Of a stretch of 64,000 nucleotides of DNA, positions 32,911-46,600 are shown piece after piece. The notes below the pieces were generated by a model that did not search any database, had not been told where the DNA came from, and saw only the letters and a list, made by a program, of their open reading frames with translations. Every line of letters starts with the position of its first letter. Position 1 is the stretch's first letter. The DNA comes from Congeria kusceri (Eukaryota; Mollusca; Bivalvia; Myida; Dreissenidae): positions 6,068,858 to 6,132,857 of the forward strand of contig CM051034.1 in assembly GCA_027627225.1 (NCBI GenBank), written 5' to 3'. The translations under genes and the position numbers were made by a program.

Positions 32911-33552
32911 ATACGGGACTTTAGACTGAAAATGATTCCCGACAGGCGGACATTTCACACGCCAAATGATTCCGGGTCGCGGGAAATAAACTGGTCGAAT
33001 ATTTGATCCCGGAAATATTGTAGCATGCTTAAAGAACCACTGTCTTCAAGCATGTCACTAAACATATCCCACTAGGGGGATTTAGACATCAAAGCGTTGA
33101 ACGCTACATAAGACTGCGGCTTTGTCAATTAAACAATATGAGTAGTATATTTCAAGTAAGAAAACTAGTGTTGCAAGCTGATTGATGCAATTTAACAGTA
33201 AATGTACCTTTTTGTTCGTTATGGCTTAAATTATTTCCATTTCTTATAAATTATCATAAGCAATCGCTGAATTAGTTTATTGACTGTATTTAGTGGACCA
33301 ATCCACTATTAGAAAGGAATTGTTTCGCGGTTCTGATTGGCCGTGCGACCAGTGATCTCTCTTGCCTCACGATATTGAAGGAGGTCACTGTGCCATTGCC
33401 ATGTCGAACGCGATACTTGCTTTCGATTTTCAGTACTAAAGACTCCGGCTATCGCCGCAGTCTAAAAATGCTTGGCTCTAGGGTGGGGAAAATTAATTCC
33501 CCTGTGTCAGCCCGCCACCTCCGCCCCTGGGGGGAAATATTGATAGGTCTAA
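32911..33552. repeat. 'cacctatcaatattttcccc' family MITE split by an insertion
   Basis: The left segment has 'gggactttagactgaaaatg' and 'tagggggatttagacat'. The right has 'tgcttggctctagggtgggg' and ends 'ggggaaatattgataggt'. The two halves read on into each other as in the intact copy at 30186 once the insertion at 33111-33463 is taken out. Confidence 0.6.
33111..33463. mobile_element. Nested element with TIR 'agactgcggc'
   Basis: Begins 'agactgcggctttgtcaatt' and ends 'ggctatcgccgcagtct', a 10-bp inverted terminus, inside the MITE listed at 32911. No transposase frame. Confidence 0.5.
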
Positions 33553-33588
33553 TATAGTAAAACAATCCGAATTCATTTAATGAAAAAC

Positions 33589-33667
33589 AAACTTTAGCTG
33601 TAGAGTTGCACTATAATTAACGGTTTAAACAACCGTTAATTATAATGCAACTCTACAGCTAAAGTTT
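33589..33667. repeat. 37-bp palindrome
   Basis: Arms 33589-33625 and 33631-33667 match at 36 of 37 positions around the 5-base loop 'taaac'. The arm begins 'aaactttagctgtagagttg'. A single hairpin with no other content. Confidence 0.8.
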
Positions 33668-34600
33668 ATTTTAAATATAAATATAAACTATTTATATGTA
33701 TACTATCAGTGCGGGTTGGTTTCACCTTTATTAAAGTTATCATAACCATAATGATTTTAACTGTGTTTGCTAATTATAATCCTCGTATTTCATTATTTTC
33801 TTTTAAATAAATGTGAAAGGTATCGCTTCTGTAACTACCCGCAGGTAGAGTAGCACTAAATTCACGGTAAAGATGCACTGATTTAGCATTTCAGTAATAA
33901 GAATGAAAATATGTGTAAAACAAGAATGATTATTGTGTTCAGTGTGTGAAATTGTGAAATAGTTATAACTAAATAGTTATAACTGTTATTTCAGCTTAAT
34001 TATTGCTTAAAAACATCACAATTCATACGTTGTGCTTTGCAAACAAAAGTATACTAGTAGCCAACCTAAACTCTTATCTATGAACGCTATGAATGAAAAT
34101 AACTGTGTACACACATGCGTTATTTTCGTTGTAACTCAAGCACCTGACCTAAATATTAAATAATTACATCAAAACATATGGTCATAAGACTACAATATAT
34201 TATATATTGGTATCCAGAAGTTAATGAAGCTCACAACAAATATTTTACGGCGAAAGGCACTTTTCAAAAAGTACAAAATGCAATACATTTATTACAGTAG
34301 TGGTAATGCTTCAAACTAATAATAAATAAATAAAAACAACGTTTAAATGTGCGTTAAGCGATGATTCACACGACTTTGGAGTGTTTGGTACAATATACTA
34401 GAGTATTAACTAGAGTATTAACTGATCCCGAACGATGTTTTGCAATAGATGTGGTTACATATGTGTCATCTACGTAGCATTAAATTTTCACCATATGGAT
34501 AGTACATGTGCACTTGATTTACAAATGAGACAACACGTCACATTGGATACGGCCTTGACCTTTCATGACGTCACACTGGGTACGGCCTTGACCCTGAGAT

Positions 34601-34678
34601 TCACCACAGCGGCCAGCTCTTCTTGTTGCCACGGAGACTGGATTTAGCCTTCGAGGAGTCGTCTGGGTGAAGTGGGCC
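34601..34678 (-). CDS. PLEKHA1: TAPP gene, probable terminal coding exon
   Basis: Acceptor 'tattcacattacag', then 25 codons in phase 0: GPLHPDDSSKAKSSLRGN, KKSWPLW, TGA at 34603-34601. GC content is higher than the surroundings. The phase matches the exon at 42669-42574. Because this is a short tail without family conservation, I rely on splice signal and phase only. Read in phase 1 after the candidate exon at 36145-36220 it would give a different tail ending RRLLEG. Confidence 0.45.
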   Translation of the reverse strand, partial: GPLHPDDSSKAKSSLRGNKKSWPLW

Positions 34679-37600
34679 CTGTAATGTGAATATGGCGACT
34701 ATTTTACAGGGATGTTCTAGACACGACATTGTTATACCCCAGTCGCAATTAAGCCCCCAATGGTCGAGGAACAACTATTTAAAATGAATATTTGAGGAAC
34801 AACTATTTCACAAAAATGTTAATGGAACGAGTATTTCACGACTTTTTCACACAAATGTTCGACTATATATTTTACACGAATGTTCGCGGACCCACTATTT
34901 CACACGAATGTTCAAGGAACGACTATTTCACACGAATGTGTGAGGAACAACTTTTTCACAGGAATGTTCGAGGAACGACTATTTCACACGAATGTTCAAG
35001 GAACGACTATTTCACATGAATGTTTGAGGAACAACTATTTTACAAGAATGTTTGAGGAACGACTATTTCACACGAATGTTTGAGGACAATTTCACACGAA
35101 TGTTTGAGGAACGAATATTTCACACAAATGTTTGAAGAATATTCCACACGAATGTTTGAGGAATATTTTACACGAATGTTTGAGGAATATTTCACAAGAA
35201 TGGTTGAGGAATGTTCCACACGAATGTTTGAGGAACATTTTACACAAATGTTTGAGGTATATTTTACTCGAATGTTTGAGGGATATTTTACACGAATGTT
35301 TGATGAATATTTTACACGAATGTTTGAGGAATATTTCACACGAATTTTTGAGGAACGACTATTTCACAAGAATGTTTGAGGAATATTTTACATGAATGTT
35401 TGAGGAATATTTTACACGAATGTTTGAGGAATATTTTACAAGAATGTTTGAGGAATATTCCACACGAATGTTTGAGTAATATTTTACACGAATGTTTGAG
35501 GAATATTTTACACGAATGTTTGAGGAATATTTCACAAGAATGGTTGAAGAACGACTATTTCACACGAATGTTTGAGGAATATTTCACACGAATGTTTGAG
35601 GAACGACTATTTCACACGAATGTTTGAGGAATATTCCACACGAATGTTTGAGTAATATTTTACACGAATGTTTGAGGAACGACTATTTCAAACCAATGTT
35701 TGAGGAATATTTCACGCAAATGTTTAAGGAATATTTCACACTAATGTTCGAGGAAGGATTATTTCACACGATTGTTTGAGAAATATTTCACACGAATGTT
35801 TGAGGAACGACTATTTCACACGAATGGTTGAGGGACGACTATTTCACACGAATGTGTGAGGAAGTACTATTTTACAAAAATGTTCGAGGAACTTCTTTTT
35901 CACACGAATTTTCGAGGAACGAATATTTCACACTAGTGTTCGAGGAAAGACTCGTTGACGGGAAGTTTTATGTTCATGCGCCCAACAAAATCGTGAGTTC
36001 TACAACAAGTACGTCTTCACTTCATAATACTTCAATCTGATAACAGTTTTACTGAAGTGACGTCACTACACAAGATGCACATCCATGCAATTATGGGTAG
36101 ACGGAGTATGTTACAAGAAAAAATAATACAAATTCACAACATACCTTCGGGCTGACTATGCGCTCGATTCATGCGTAGACGGCGAATGTATTCGACACGT
36201 GCGTGAAAATGACCAACATGCTTATTACATTCTTTCTACTATAATATGTGCTACTACTATTACTACTGCTGCCGCTACTGCTACTACTACTGCTGCTGCT
36301 ACTACTACTACTACTGCTACTACTGCTGCTACTACTGCTACTACTACTACTACTACTACTACTGCTGCTGCTACTACTACTACTATTACTACTGCTGCTG
36401 CTGCTACTACTGCTACTGCTGCTACTACTGCTACTACTACTACTGCTGCTACTACTACTGCTGCTGCTACTACTACTGCTACTACTGCTGCTGCTGCTAC
36501 TACTACTGCTGCTACTACTACTACTGATGCTGCTGCTGCTACTACTACTACTGCTGCTGCTGCTGCTACTACTACTACTACTGCTGCTGCTACTAGTACT
36601 ACTACTGCTGCTGCTACTACTAGTACTAGAAGTACTACTACTACTACTACTACTACTGCTGCTGCTACTAGTACTACTACTGCTGCTTCTACTAGTACTA
36701 GAAGTACTACTACTACTACTATAACCACTGCAACTACTACTACTGCTGCTGCTGCTACTAGTATTACTACTGCTGCTGCTAGTACTACTACTACTACTGC
36801 TGCTGCTACTAGTACTAGAAGTACTACTACTACTACTACTACTATAACCACTGCAACTACTACTACTACTACTACTGCTGATGCTACTAGTACTACTGCT
36901 GCTGCTGCTACTACTACTAGAAGTACAACTACTACTATTATAACCACTGCAACTACTACTGCTGCTGCTGCCACTACTACTACTACTATTACTTATAATA
37001 ATAATAATAATACTTCTACCTCTACTACAGCTACTGCTGTTACTACCACAACCATCACTGCTACTGTTAATGCTACAACCACAATTACAATAACATTCAA
37101 CACAAATATAACTACAGAACAAATGTGGAAAAAGTACAGTTCTCCACATAGCCCCATATAGTCACTAAATTATCACTCACAAAAATACATGTATTTTACC
37201 TTTATTTTTTTGTGAATTATTGCAAATTAATACAAAAATAATCATACAGCAACACTAGCAAAATATAATACACATGGTAATAGAAATAGCTAAGCATAAA
37301 CAATAATGTATGCACTGTTGTACATCTAAATATATGTAAGTTTAAACCTGAATATATATTCTTATTCATACTTGAAAATATATGTATTTTATTGTCCATA
37401 TGTTTTATTAATGTTTCTTAAAATACTTGAAAAACATTAAACACTAGAACAATCATATACCATAATCTTTGCGTTTTCCTATGTCTAACAAGGGGTGATA
37501 AAATAATTGCAATGGTGTATATCTACATGTAAATAAAATGATTTTTCTGTGAAATGTTGTATGTAGTTTCGGCATGCAGTCATCGGCATTATACAGGAAG

Positions 37601-40600
37601 GGGCAGAACAAATGAAACAATTCTGTAATATTGTGCAGAAAGACCAGTGGTAAAATTACACGTCGTTTCAATAAAATTTATGTGACATTTTCAAAGCAGA
37701 TTTTTGGTGGAAAAAAAGACCACTGAAAATCAGTTTTCGTAAAAATACATGGACTGACATTTATAAATGGAAAGTAAACATCACATATTTGTTTATGATT
37801 ATGGTACAGGTTTCTGTGAATTTTGTTTCGTTTTTTCTAACCCTTACTGTAAGTGAAGAAAATGAGTGGGCCTAACAAATAACTGAAATATGCATATAAT
37901 TAAACAATGAGAGTAAGTCTCAGAAATACATGATTAATTATATAGAAAAGGTCAGGAAATGGATGTTATGCAATTTAACATAAACAGAATTGACAAAGAA
38001 AGCCACACAGAATAGAACGGAAGTCTTACAGTCATAATGTAACAGTCATAACTTAACTACGCTTCTTAATTCGACAAATAACAATATAGATTGGTATATC
38101 GACACGAACATGCAATTAAATTTGTCTTAAAGAGTTCAGTAAAAATATCATTCAAAATATTTTAATATTGCTGAAAGTGTTTAAGTTTTTTTTCCATATA
38201 CATGCATTCATTCATTCAAGTTTATTGCATTAAACATATACATGTTTATAGCAAATTATACATAGTTAATGCAATATGACGGTATGAGTTAACAGAAGAG
38301 CATAGGAAATTTTAATGTGTATTAATTTCTAAATTTGTTTGCATGGTAGATAAATTTGCTTAATCCATTTATAACAGTTACTGATACTGATGGCATACGA
38401 TTGATAAATTTTTGCAATGTAGGCCATGTAAAATAACAACATTTTAAATATTGTTTTCTGTACATTCTCTTGTTAAATACAATAAAGTTTACAAAAACAA
38501 TCTCAAAATGCAATGAAGTTTTAACACTAAAGTATTCATTAACAAATGGACATGCTGCCATATAGACACACACACACAGAATAAAATGAAAGCAAACATG
38601 CCTTGGTTAATTTCACATAGCTTCCCAGTAAAATCGTGAATTGCAAAATAAGAATGAAACTTAACTACTATCATGTCATCATAAATCATTTTACTTGACA
38701 CAATGGAAATGCAATTAACTTTTATATCAGCAGAAATATACAGGTATCTGTTTATAAAGATCAATACATTTAACTGACAACAAAGAGTAAAATTAAGGAC
38801 ATTACAATAAAATACTAAACAAATAATTTTTATGAATAGCTTCCTTGAATATATTTTGTGGCGTGTCGTGGCAAACCCGGGCTTAATGCATGTGCGTAAA
38901 GTGTCGTCCCAGATCAGCCTGTGCAGTCCGCACAAGCTAATCCGGGATGACACTTTCTGCCTACAGTGGATTTATGTTTATAAGATATTTCCATGAAACA
39001 GAAAATACCATAAAAGCGGAAAGTGTCATCCTGTGCATACTGCATCCTGTGCATACTGCATCCTGTGCGGACTGCATCCTGTGCATACTGCATCCTATGC
39101 GGACTGCATCCTGTGCATACTACATCCTGTGCGGACTGCATCCTGTGCATACTGCATCCTGTGCGGACTGCATCCTGTGCGGACTGCACAGGCTAATCCA
39201 TAACGACGCTTTACGCACATGCAATAAGCCCGGTTTTCCCACGACACACCACAAATATAAATCATACAAGTTGAGTCAATAATGGTACACAAATGAGAAC
39301 AAAATATAATGATATAATTTATACACAGTAAAACAAAAGTTAAAGCTTTATATGAGTAACAATTAAAAAGCTCAGAAGCTTAAGGTAAAAAAAATTGTAA
39401 AAATAAACAAAAGCTGATAAATAGATCTTTTTCAGACCTGCTTAACATTTCTTAAATATCTCCTTTTCACTTAAATAATACACGCAAGGAATGTGTGAAG
39501 TATACGAAATACACAGGATAAATAATAACAATGTTATAGGCTTACATCTTGGTGTGCTCAATGTTATTTTTTGCAGCATTTCATGTCCATGTACATCGTC
39601 TGCATTATAATTACAATAAAATTAACAAAGTTCAATTTCGTTTACTTAGCAATATTATATACTTAAGAAATAATGTTCGATTTATAGTTGTCTGTTGGGT
39701 AATAAACAATGAATTGGAGTTCTGATGCATAAGAGTTGGAGAAAAAATCTGCCATATACTGAAAATTTGATCACTATGTTATCTATCTTATAGCTCGATT
39801 TCACTGTCGACAGCATCTACAGTTTGTTTGTTACATTCAGTATTTGAACTGTGGGCTAGGCCCAGTGAAAATTAATCATAATGGCAAAATAACAATTTTC
39901 AGACAAGTAAGACAGTCAGGGCACGGCTCAGACTGCTATTCGCCAAATTAGCCAATGGCTACAAATTTAACATTGGCTAAAAAAATCAATTGGCTACAAC
40001 TTTTTCTTCATAAAACCTTTCAAATACCTCAAATGAATATCATTTCATTGCAGAAGAGTACATTTGTCTAAAGAAAATTTTAAGCCGGGGGGGGGGGGGC
40101 CTTAAGTATGAAAGACCGTATTGACGTTTGGTCATCAATAAAAACAGAAAAAACAAACAACACAATTTTCATTTTGGCCTTAACTACAAACAATGTGATT
40201 TTTATTTTAGCATTTTAACTTTACAATAAAGAAAATTGTTCAAAAACTTGCTGAACTTTAAGAAACTGGAAACGTACAAAAAAAAAAACGATATTTACAT
40301 TTTATTCATAAATTCATAATCTGCATCAAAATGAAAATGAAACAACAAAGTACAAATATTGGCACTACTCTTTTAAACTGATCTTTTTCAAACATGATTA
40401 AGAGTAACAAGGAAAAGTCAAAACTAAATCTAAAAGTTAAGGAAAACACATAGCACCATGTCAAAACAGTTATCTACGTATAAATTGTACCTACTAATTA
40501 TATAACTATCTGAAATATTCTGTTTATAATAAAATGCCTGGACCTTCACTCTACTCCTTGGCTAGCAATAATGTCCACCAATAGACCAGTCAAATACAAA

Positions 40601-43600
40601 ACCATTTTTTTATGTTTAAACATATCAAATTTGATTGATGCTACTAAATAATAAGCATCAAATATCCAAATAAGTGTATTTTTATCAACAGGCAGGATCA
40701 GTAAGTTGTAAATTCATTAATTGAATAATTAAATAAATGATTAATCATGGATTAATCAACTGGTTGGGAATCTGATTAATTTGACAAGTGAGTAACAATT
40801 ACCAAGAGATCTAGAGACATATCACATTATCAAAGTGGTAATTTTCACTGTTTTAAAACAGTGAATTAATTTTTTTTCCACTGATATTTAAGAAATAATG
40901 GACAGGTAAGCGTTGGTTATTGCGGTAATAACAAACGGTCTGGAGTTCCGATGCATTGAAATTAAACCATGAGGGCGATAGCCTGAGTGGTTTGATAACA
41001 AGCATCGGAAATGACAAACAGGTGGTTATTACCGCAATAACCAACGCTTACCTGTCCATTATTTCTTAAATATCAGTGGAAAAGTTTCTTAACTATTATG
41101 ATAAGAGTTTTGTTGACCAGAAAATTACTCACAACAACCCATTACAATATTGACTATTACTGGTGTATAAAGAGACCCGCAAATATAAAACTGTTTACAA
41201 TTGTTTTCAGTACAATATATGGGCTTTCATTGTTTCTAGTAATAAGTGACTAATTCAAAACTAAACACTGTTGGTTTGACCAATTAATAAATGATTAACT
41301 GTTTAAGTATTCATATACGACAAATAATTAAATTTTCTTTGAGCAGACACCTTTGTAACTGTTTTAAATTTTTATATAATATGTAAGTGGGTTATGTATT
41401 CGAATGAATTGAACAAGTTATTTAACAATTCATAAAAATTAATTGTTCAAAATCTGTCCAAAAACAGAATGTTCAGTAGTAAAAATTGCATATACCGGTA
41501 TACATTAAAACAAGAAAATGATTTGATATATTTGATATAGTTTGTTATCAAGAAGCATAAAAGAAAAGCATTAACGGTATATTTGTATGATATACTAGGT
41601 ATTTTGATCGTTACCAAGGAGCCCATGTAGTTGCCTCATAAAGACTATAGTAGACACTTAGTATCTGTTGGAAAAACTTGGATCTCAATTTAAATCATTT
41701 TCTGAAAGTGTCCAAAACATAGGTACATGAAAAATAATTATTTTGGCTGATTTTGAGGGTGTCCAAAAACATGAGTGTCCAAAAACATTAAATACGGTAA
41801 ATATTGGAAAAATAGAACTGCATAGATCAACATCTTAAGTTAGTGAGTATACAATTATGAAACAGCACTATGTGTGTCAACCAATGATAACAAGGAAAAT
41901 ATATAATACACATTGAAATGCATCTGACAGTTGAAATACAATACTTGCAATAGAAATAACAATAGAGATATTGTGTAACAAATTAGCTTCTGACAAAACA
42001 AGTTACACAACTGTGTCATTTGTAAGTTCAAAGGTTATCCTAAACATGGTTAGATGAACAAGACATATCAAATTGCTGCCATGGTTAAATGCATCCATGC
42101 CATGCCAAAGTGCTTTTGCATCTGTAGGTACAATGTCACATGCTGTACACCACAAGTCACTATGCCCAGGGTCTTCCAAACAATGGCCACAGGTCAAAGT
42201 TCAAGGCATGCCAAATTTTAATATGCTAGATGCCACACCAATGGTCAAGGTCACACCAAATGTTTCCATCGTGCAATCTCAAATGTCAAGGTCACACCAT
42301 GGTGAATCTTAAAGTTTCAGGTCATACTAAATGTTAACATGCTAGAGGTAAAAATGTTCAAGGTCATACCAAATATAAACATGGTGGCAGTCAATTTCAA
42401 GGTCATACTAAATGTCAACATGGTAGAATCTCAAAGTTCAAGGTCACACCAAATGTCAACATGCTGTATAGCAAATTCAAGGTTACACCAAATGTTAACA
42501 TGATGACAAATAATCAAATTTCAAGGCCACACCAAATGTTGACATGCTGGGAGGTCAAAGTTCAAGGTCATACCCAGACAGCTCGGCTGGGTTTCGTAGC
42601 CTCTTGTGACGAGGATCTCATTTGGACTGCTTCCGTTGACACTCTTGGCAGACTCATAGTACTGTGGTTCTGAAAGGCATTTACAATTAGATAAATAGTA
42701 GATATATAGGATCTGACACGAGTTGTCATTTCATACCATATTTTATTAAACAAGTTCAAGAATTTTGTTACTAAGCAAGCCTTTGGTATGAAATGACAAT
42801 GAGTGTCAGATATATTTTTATCACATTGTTTTTAATAAAAAAAACACTTATAATTTTACCAAAAGACGTTGATAAATCCTAAAAGTTTTGCACTGACGTG
42901 ACGTCATTTCATGTCGACAATGTCATTTCACCAAAATAAAGTCATGCAATTGGTCAGTCAAAGAATATGTAGCCAATGAAACCGCTAAAAAGTTATCTTA
43001 CATATGTGTAAGATAAAAATATTCGTAATGGCTGTATTACACAGAAAACCAGGTATAGCATGTGATAAAATTGTATCATGTCATTATTTATATATGAAAC
43101 AATTTGGATAGAAACTTTTATCACGAAACTACTTTTATTTACTATTAAAGTTAACAGGTCGGTAACTTGACTGGCTATGTAACTCTTTTAGCAACTGGAC
43201 CATGTTCTATTCCAGTAGACTTTGTTATTTCATGACTTCTCCAGAGTGGAAGAACAACCACTGTTTTTCAGTCAATCATTTAAACACATACAGCTCATTT
43301 TATTACAGCAATTTCATGATTCGCTCTATACATGGTGATCTAAGCCTGTTGTCATGTCACCGTTAGACGTTAGACTATATACTATTGTGTCAAACTTTGA
43401 GAATTTAAGATTTATATACTGAGTAATTATGTCTTGCTCTATAACTTGACACAAATTATCATGAGATTTTTTTATCCTCTAAAACAACAACAAACAAACG
43501 AGCCAATGTTCCACTTCTGTATTAATTGTTGCTTCGAATTGTTAAAGTAGTACATCACAAGGACAATTTGTCTGTATCTGTTTTATGTGTGTGTTGTGCA

Positions 43601-46600
43601 GCCCATTTTCAACTCATGTCATATATCATGCGTATATGTATTTGAGTTTTAAGATGTTGTATTTCCACTTATGAGTAAGAGATTGACATTCAAAGAGTTA
43701 ACACGTTACAGTGTCTTCGAGTTTTTTTGTGTTTTTTTTTATTACTGGCGCAATCTGTGAAAACGTGCACGAGTTAGTAAAGTGATGGGCGATCGTCGAT
43801 TTGGTGAAATAAATGCAAATGGGTTACACAACACACATAAAACAGATACAGACAAATTGTCAATGTGACAAGTATGTATTTTAATATACCCTGATCCAAT
43901 GTGTATTAAGTATAAATGTTGAACATGTCTGTACAACTGTAGAAATTGTAATTGGTAGTCATTTATTTCACGCTATGCGGTGAATGAGTGGAGAATACCA
44001 CTGAATGATAACCCGATCATTTCACTCTAGGTCGAGTGAAATGATAACTTTTGATCATTTCACTCTTGGTTATATGGAACTACTTTTAACTTTGTTTTTA
44101 TGTTTATTTTTTTAAAATATGTTAATACTCTAATCGTCAGTGTAAACATAGGCCTTTTTAAACAACAGAAAACACGTAATAAAATTCAATACAAATATAA
44201 TTAAGTGACAATGACGCAGTAAGATTGGCACTATTTTCCTACCACAGTTGTGATCGACAATTTTGGAACCATAATGACGTGATATTCATGAATATGACGT
44301 CATAATACAACAAACTTGTGACGCTTAAGCATATCTCGCGCATTTGTTATTAAATTTATCGTTCAAAAGCATGAAATAAAAAGAAAATTTGTTTACTACA
44401 GTGTAAGATCGTATTTTATTTCATTCGAGGTCATAGAAACTAGATATTTTCACTCGTGAAAATATTGCTTCTATGACCACTCATGAAATAAAATACGATA
44501 TTACACTGCATTAAACAAATACCCTCAATATCATATGAACAAATGTGTAAAGAGTGGTAAAGCTCTTAACTTAGAGTGGCCACTGGAATTCCATAGTAAA
44601 ATTCCCTGATAATTCCCTGATTTTTCCCTGACCAGAGTGTCATTTTCCCTGACATTTATTGTCAAGTTACTGGTACAGCTCATGCAAAGTGGTGAGAGTT
44701 TACACAAATATTAGGCTGCCATTCTCTCCTTCCAGACATTTTTATTAAAATATACTTTTTAGTCTACAAGAAAATAATATTTGTATTGTTTTTTTTTCTA
44801 ACACATAAGTCTAATTATTTCCAAGTTTCTATATTTGCCTGCTTTTGTTTTCCAATTTTAAAAATTCCCTAATTTCTCCCTGGAGAGAATTTTTATAGCA
44901 CTTTTTCCCTCTTTTCAAGACTCGGTGGCCACCCTGAAATTTACTAGGGCTGGGCCAAGTTTGATTGAAAGCTGTACGCGGTATAGCAGGGTCGAGTACT
45001 TGAGTACCTGGGTATCCGGTTGTGTGGCAAATTATTACCTGGTTACCAGTGCTACATGTTATAAACTTTGATATACCTTTTGCATAGACTAAAGACTACA
45101 TTACTATAATGTTTTCAAATACTTAGCACTTTATTATACTAATTTAATGATACTTACCTTTTATGACCAAACAATGTATTCATAGACCGATCAATAGGGA
45201 GGGGCGAGGCTATCCCAGGGGTATATGACTAATTTCATTTATTGGGGTCTAATTCCCCACCCTGGAGCCAAGCAATTCTGTCTAAATCCCCACAGTGGGA
45301 GATACCACTTTAAGTTGTGTGTAAAAACCGGTGTCCCCCCCCCATGATAGGTGCATGTCTATGTGTAAAATTTAAAACTCTAAATTTTGACAGTTACAGT
45401 TTCAATAGCCTCCAAAAACATGCCAATTGATATGCAAGGTAACTTGTGTTTTCGTTCAAGAGAAATAAGAATCAGAGGTACCCGGGAAATTTAATAACAT
45501 GTACTCAGGTTGTAAATTGCTACCACCAGTCATTGGTGATTTAGTGGAGTTTGCGTACTGAACTTTCACCAGAACCCCAAAAGATGGTAACTAGTGTTTG
45601 TGTTAAGAAAAATAACCTTTATGAGTATCTCAGCGCAGGTATTTTAATGTTAAGTACACGGGTAGCAAATTTCTATCCTTTGAAGCACTGTGGATAATTA
45701 ATTCCAATTACAAGTTTGTGCAGGAAGCGGAACAAACAAGCATTAACACCATCACCTATACAGAAGTGATTTATTGGATTTCACTGACCAAATACAGCAG
45801 ATACTTGTCAATCAAGGATTGAAATGACCAATTATGGGCTTTTATTTCAGTGGTAAATAATAGCACATGGTTGCATAATCCAATTGATTAACTTCAAATC
45901 CTTGGAAAAAAACTACCTTTGACAAACAGAAAGGCGGCGCAATCTATGTTCATCTACTGGTTAATGTTCATGGTAACCCCAAAGAAATTACTTGTGACTA
46001 CATGTACTGCTTATGCATTCAAATACACGTGTCCAAGAGAAGGGCAAGAAAAACAAATGAATTGAATTCCTGGGGTCGTATTCCAGAAACATCTTAAGTG
46101 AAATCTTATCCTTAGCCTTTAAATCGTCATTGTTCTTAAACATTTTATTCCATGTATACATGAAATTCTGCTAAATGTTCACTACTTATCAATTTATTAT
46201 TAACTACTCTTAACCGTAATTGGAATCATTAATTTATGTGTAGTTTTAAAAATATTGCCTTACAAAAATCGGAACTTAAGTGAAAATATTTTAAGATAAA
46301 CTTAAGATGTTTCTGGAATATGGCCCCAGGAGCTACCGTGGCCCTCTAACGCTCACCTGACCATGGCCCTCTAACGCTCACCTGATTCATCGCCAGGAGC
46401 TACCATGGCCCTCTAACGCTCACATGATTCATCGCTCAAAGTCCGCACAGGATGATCCAGGACGACACTTTAAGCTTTTATAGTATTTTCTGTTTCATGG
46501 AAGTCTCTTCTAAACATAAATCCACTGTAGGCGGAAAGTGCCGTCCTGGATTCGTATGTACGGACGACACTTTATGCACATGCATTAAGCCCGGTTTTCC

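Larger units (their letters stand above)
28897..34600. other. Intergenic region between the two minus-strand genes, MITE-rich
   Basis: It holds the mosaic gene's upstream sequence and the 3' flank of the TAPP gene. No coding exon was recognised. Listed repeats occupy 29172-30080, 30186-30883, 31275-31400, 31895-32150 and 32911-33667. 34520-34590 has short direct repeats of 'gtacggccttgaccttt' type near the TAPP stop. Remaining sequence is AT-rich without visible structure. Confidence 0.5.

Noticed and set aside
34792..35627. Coding repeats MFEEYFTR / MRNILHECLRN
   Set aside because: The frame is broken by 28-bp units and lacks a gene context; the other frames are equally open.
36169..37161. 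Open frames of 150-326 codons on both strands (poly-Ser, poly-Thr/Ala, poly-Leu, poly-Val)
   Set aside because: All six frames are open because the DNA is a (CTA/CTG)n tract; no splice context or other protein content.
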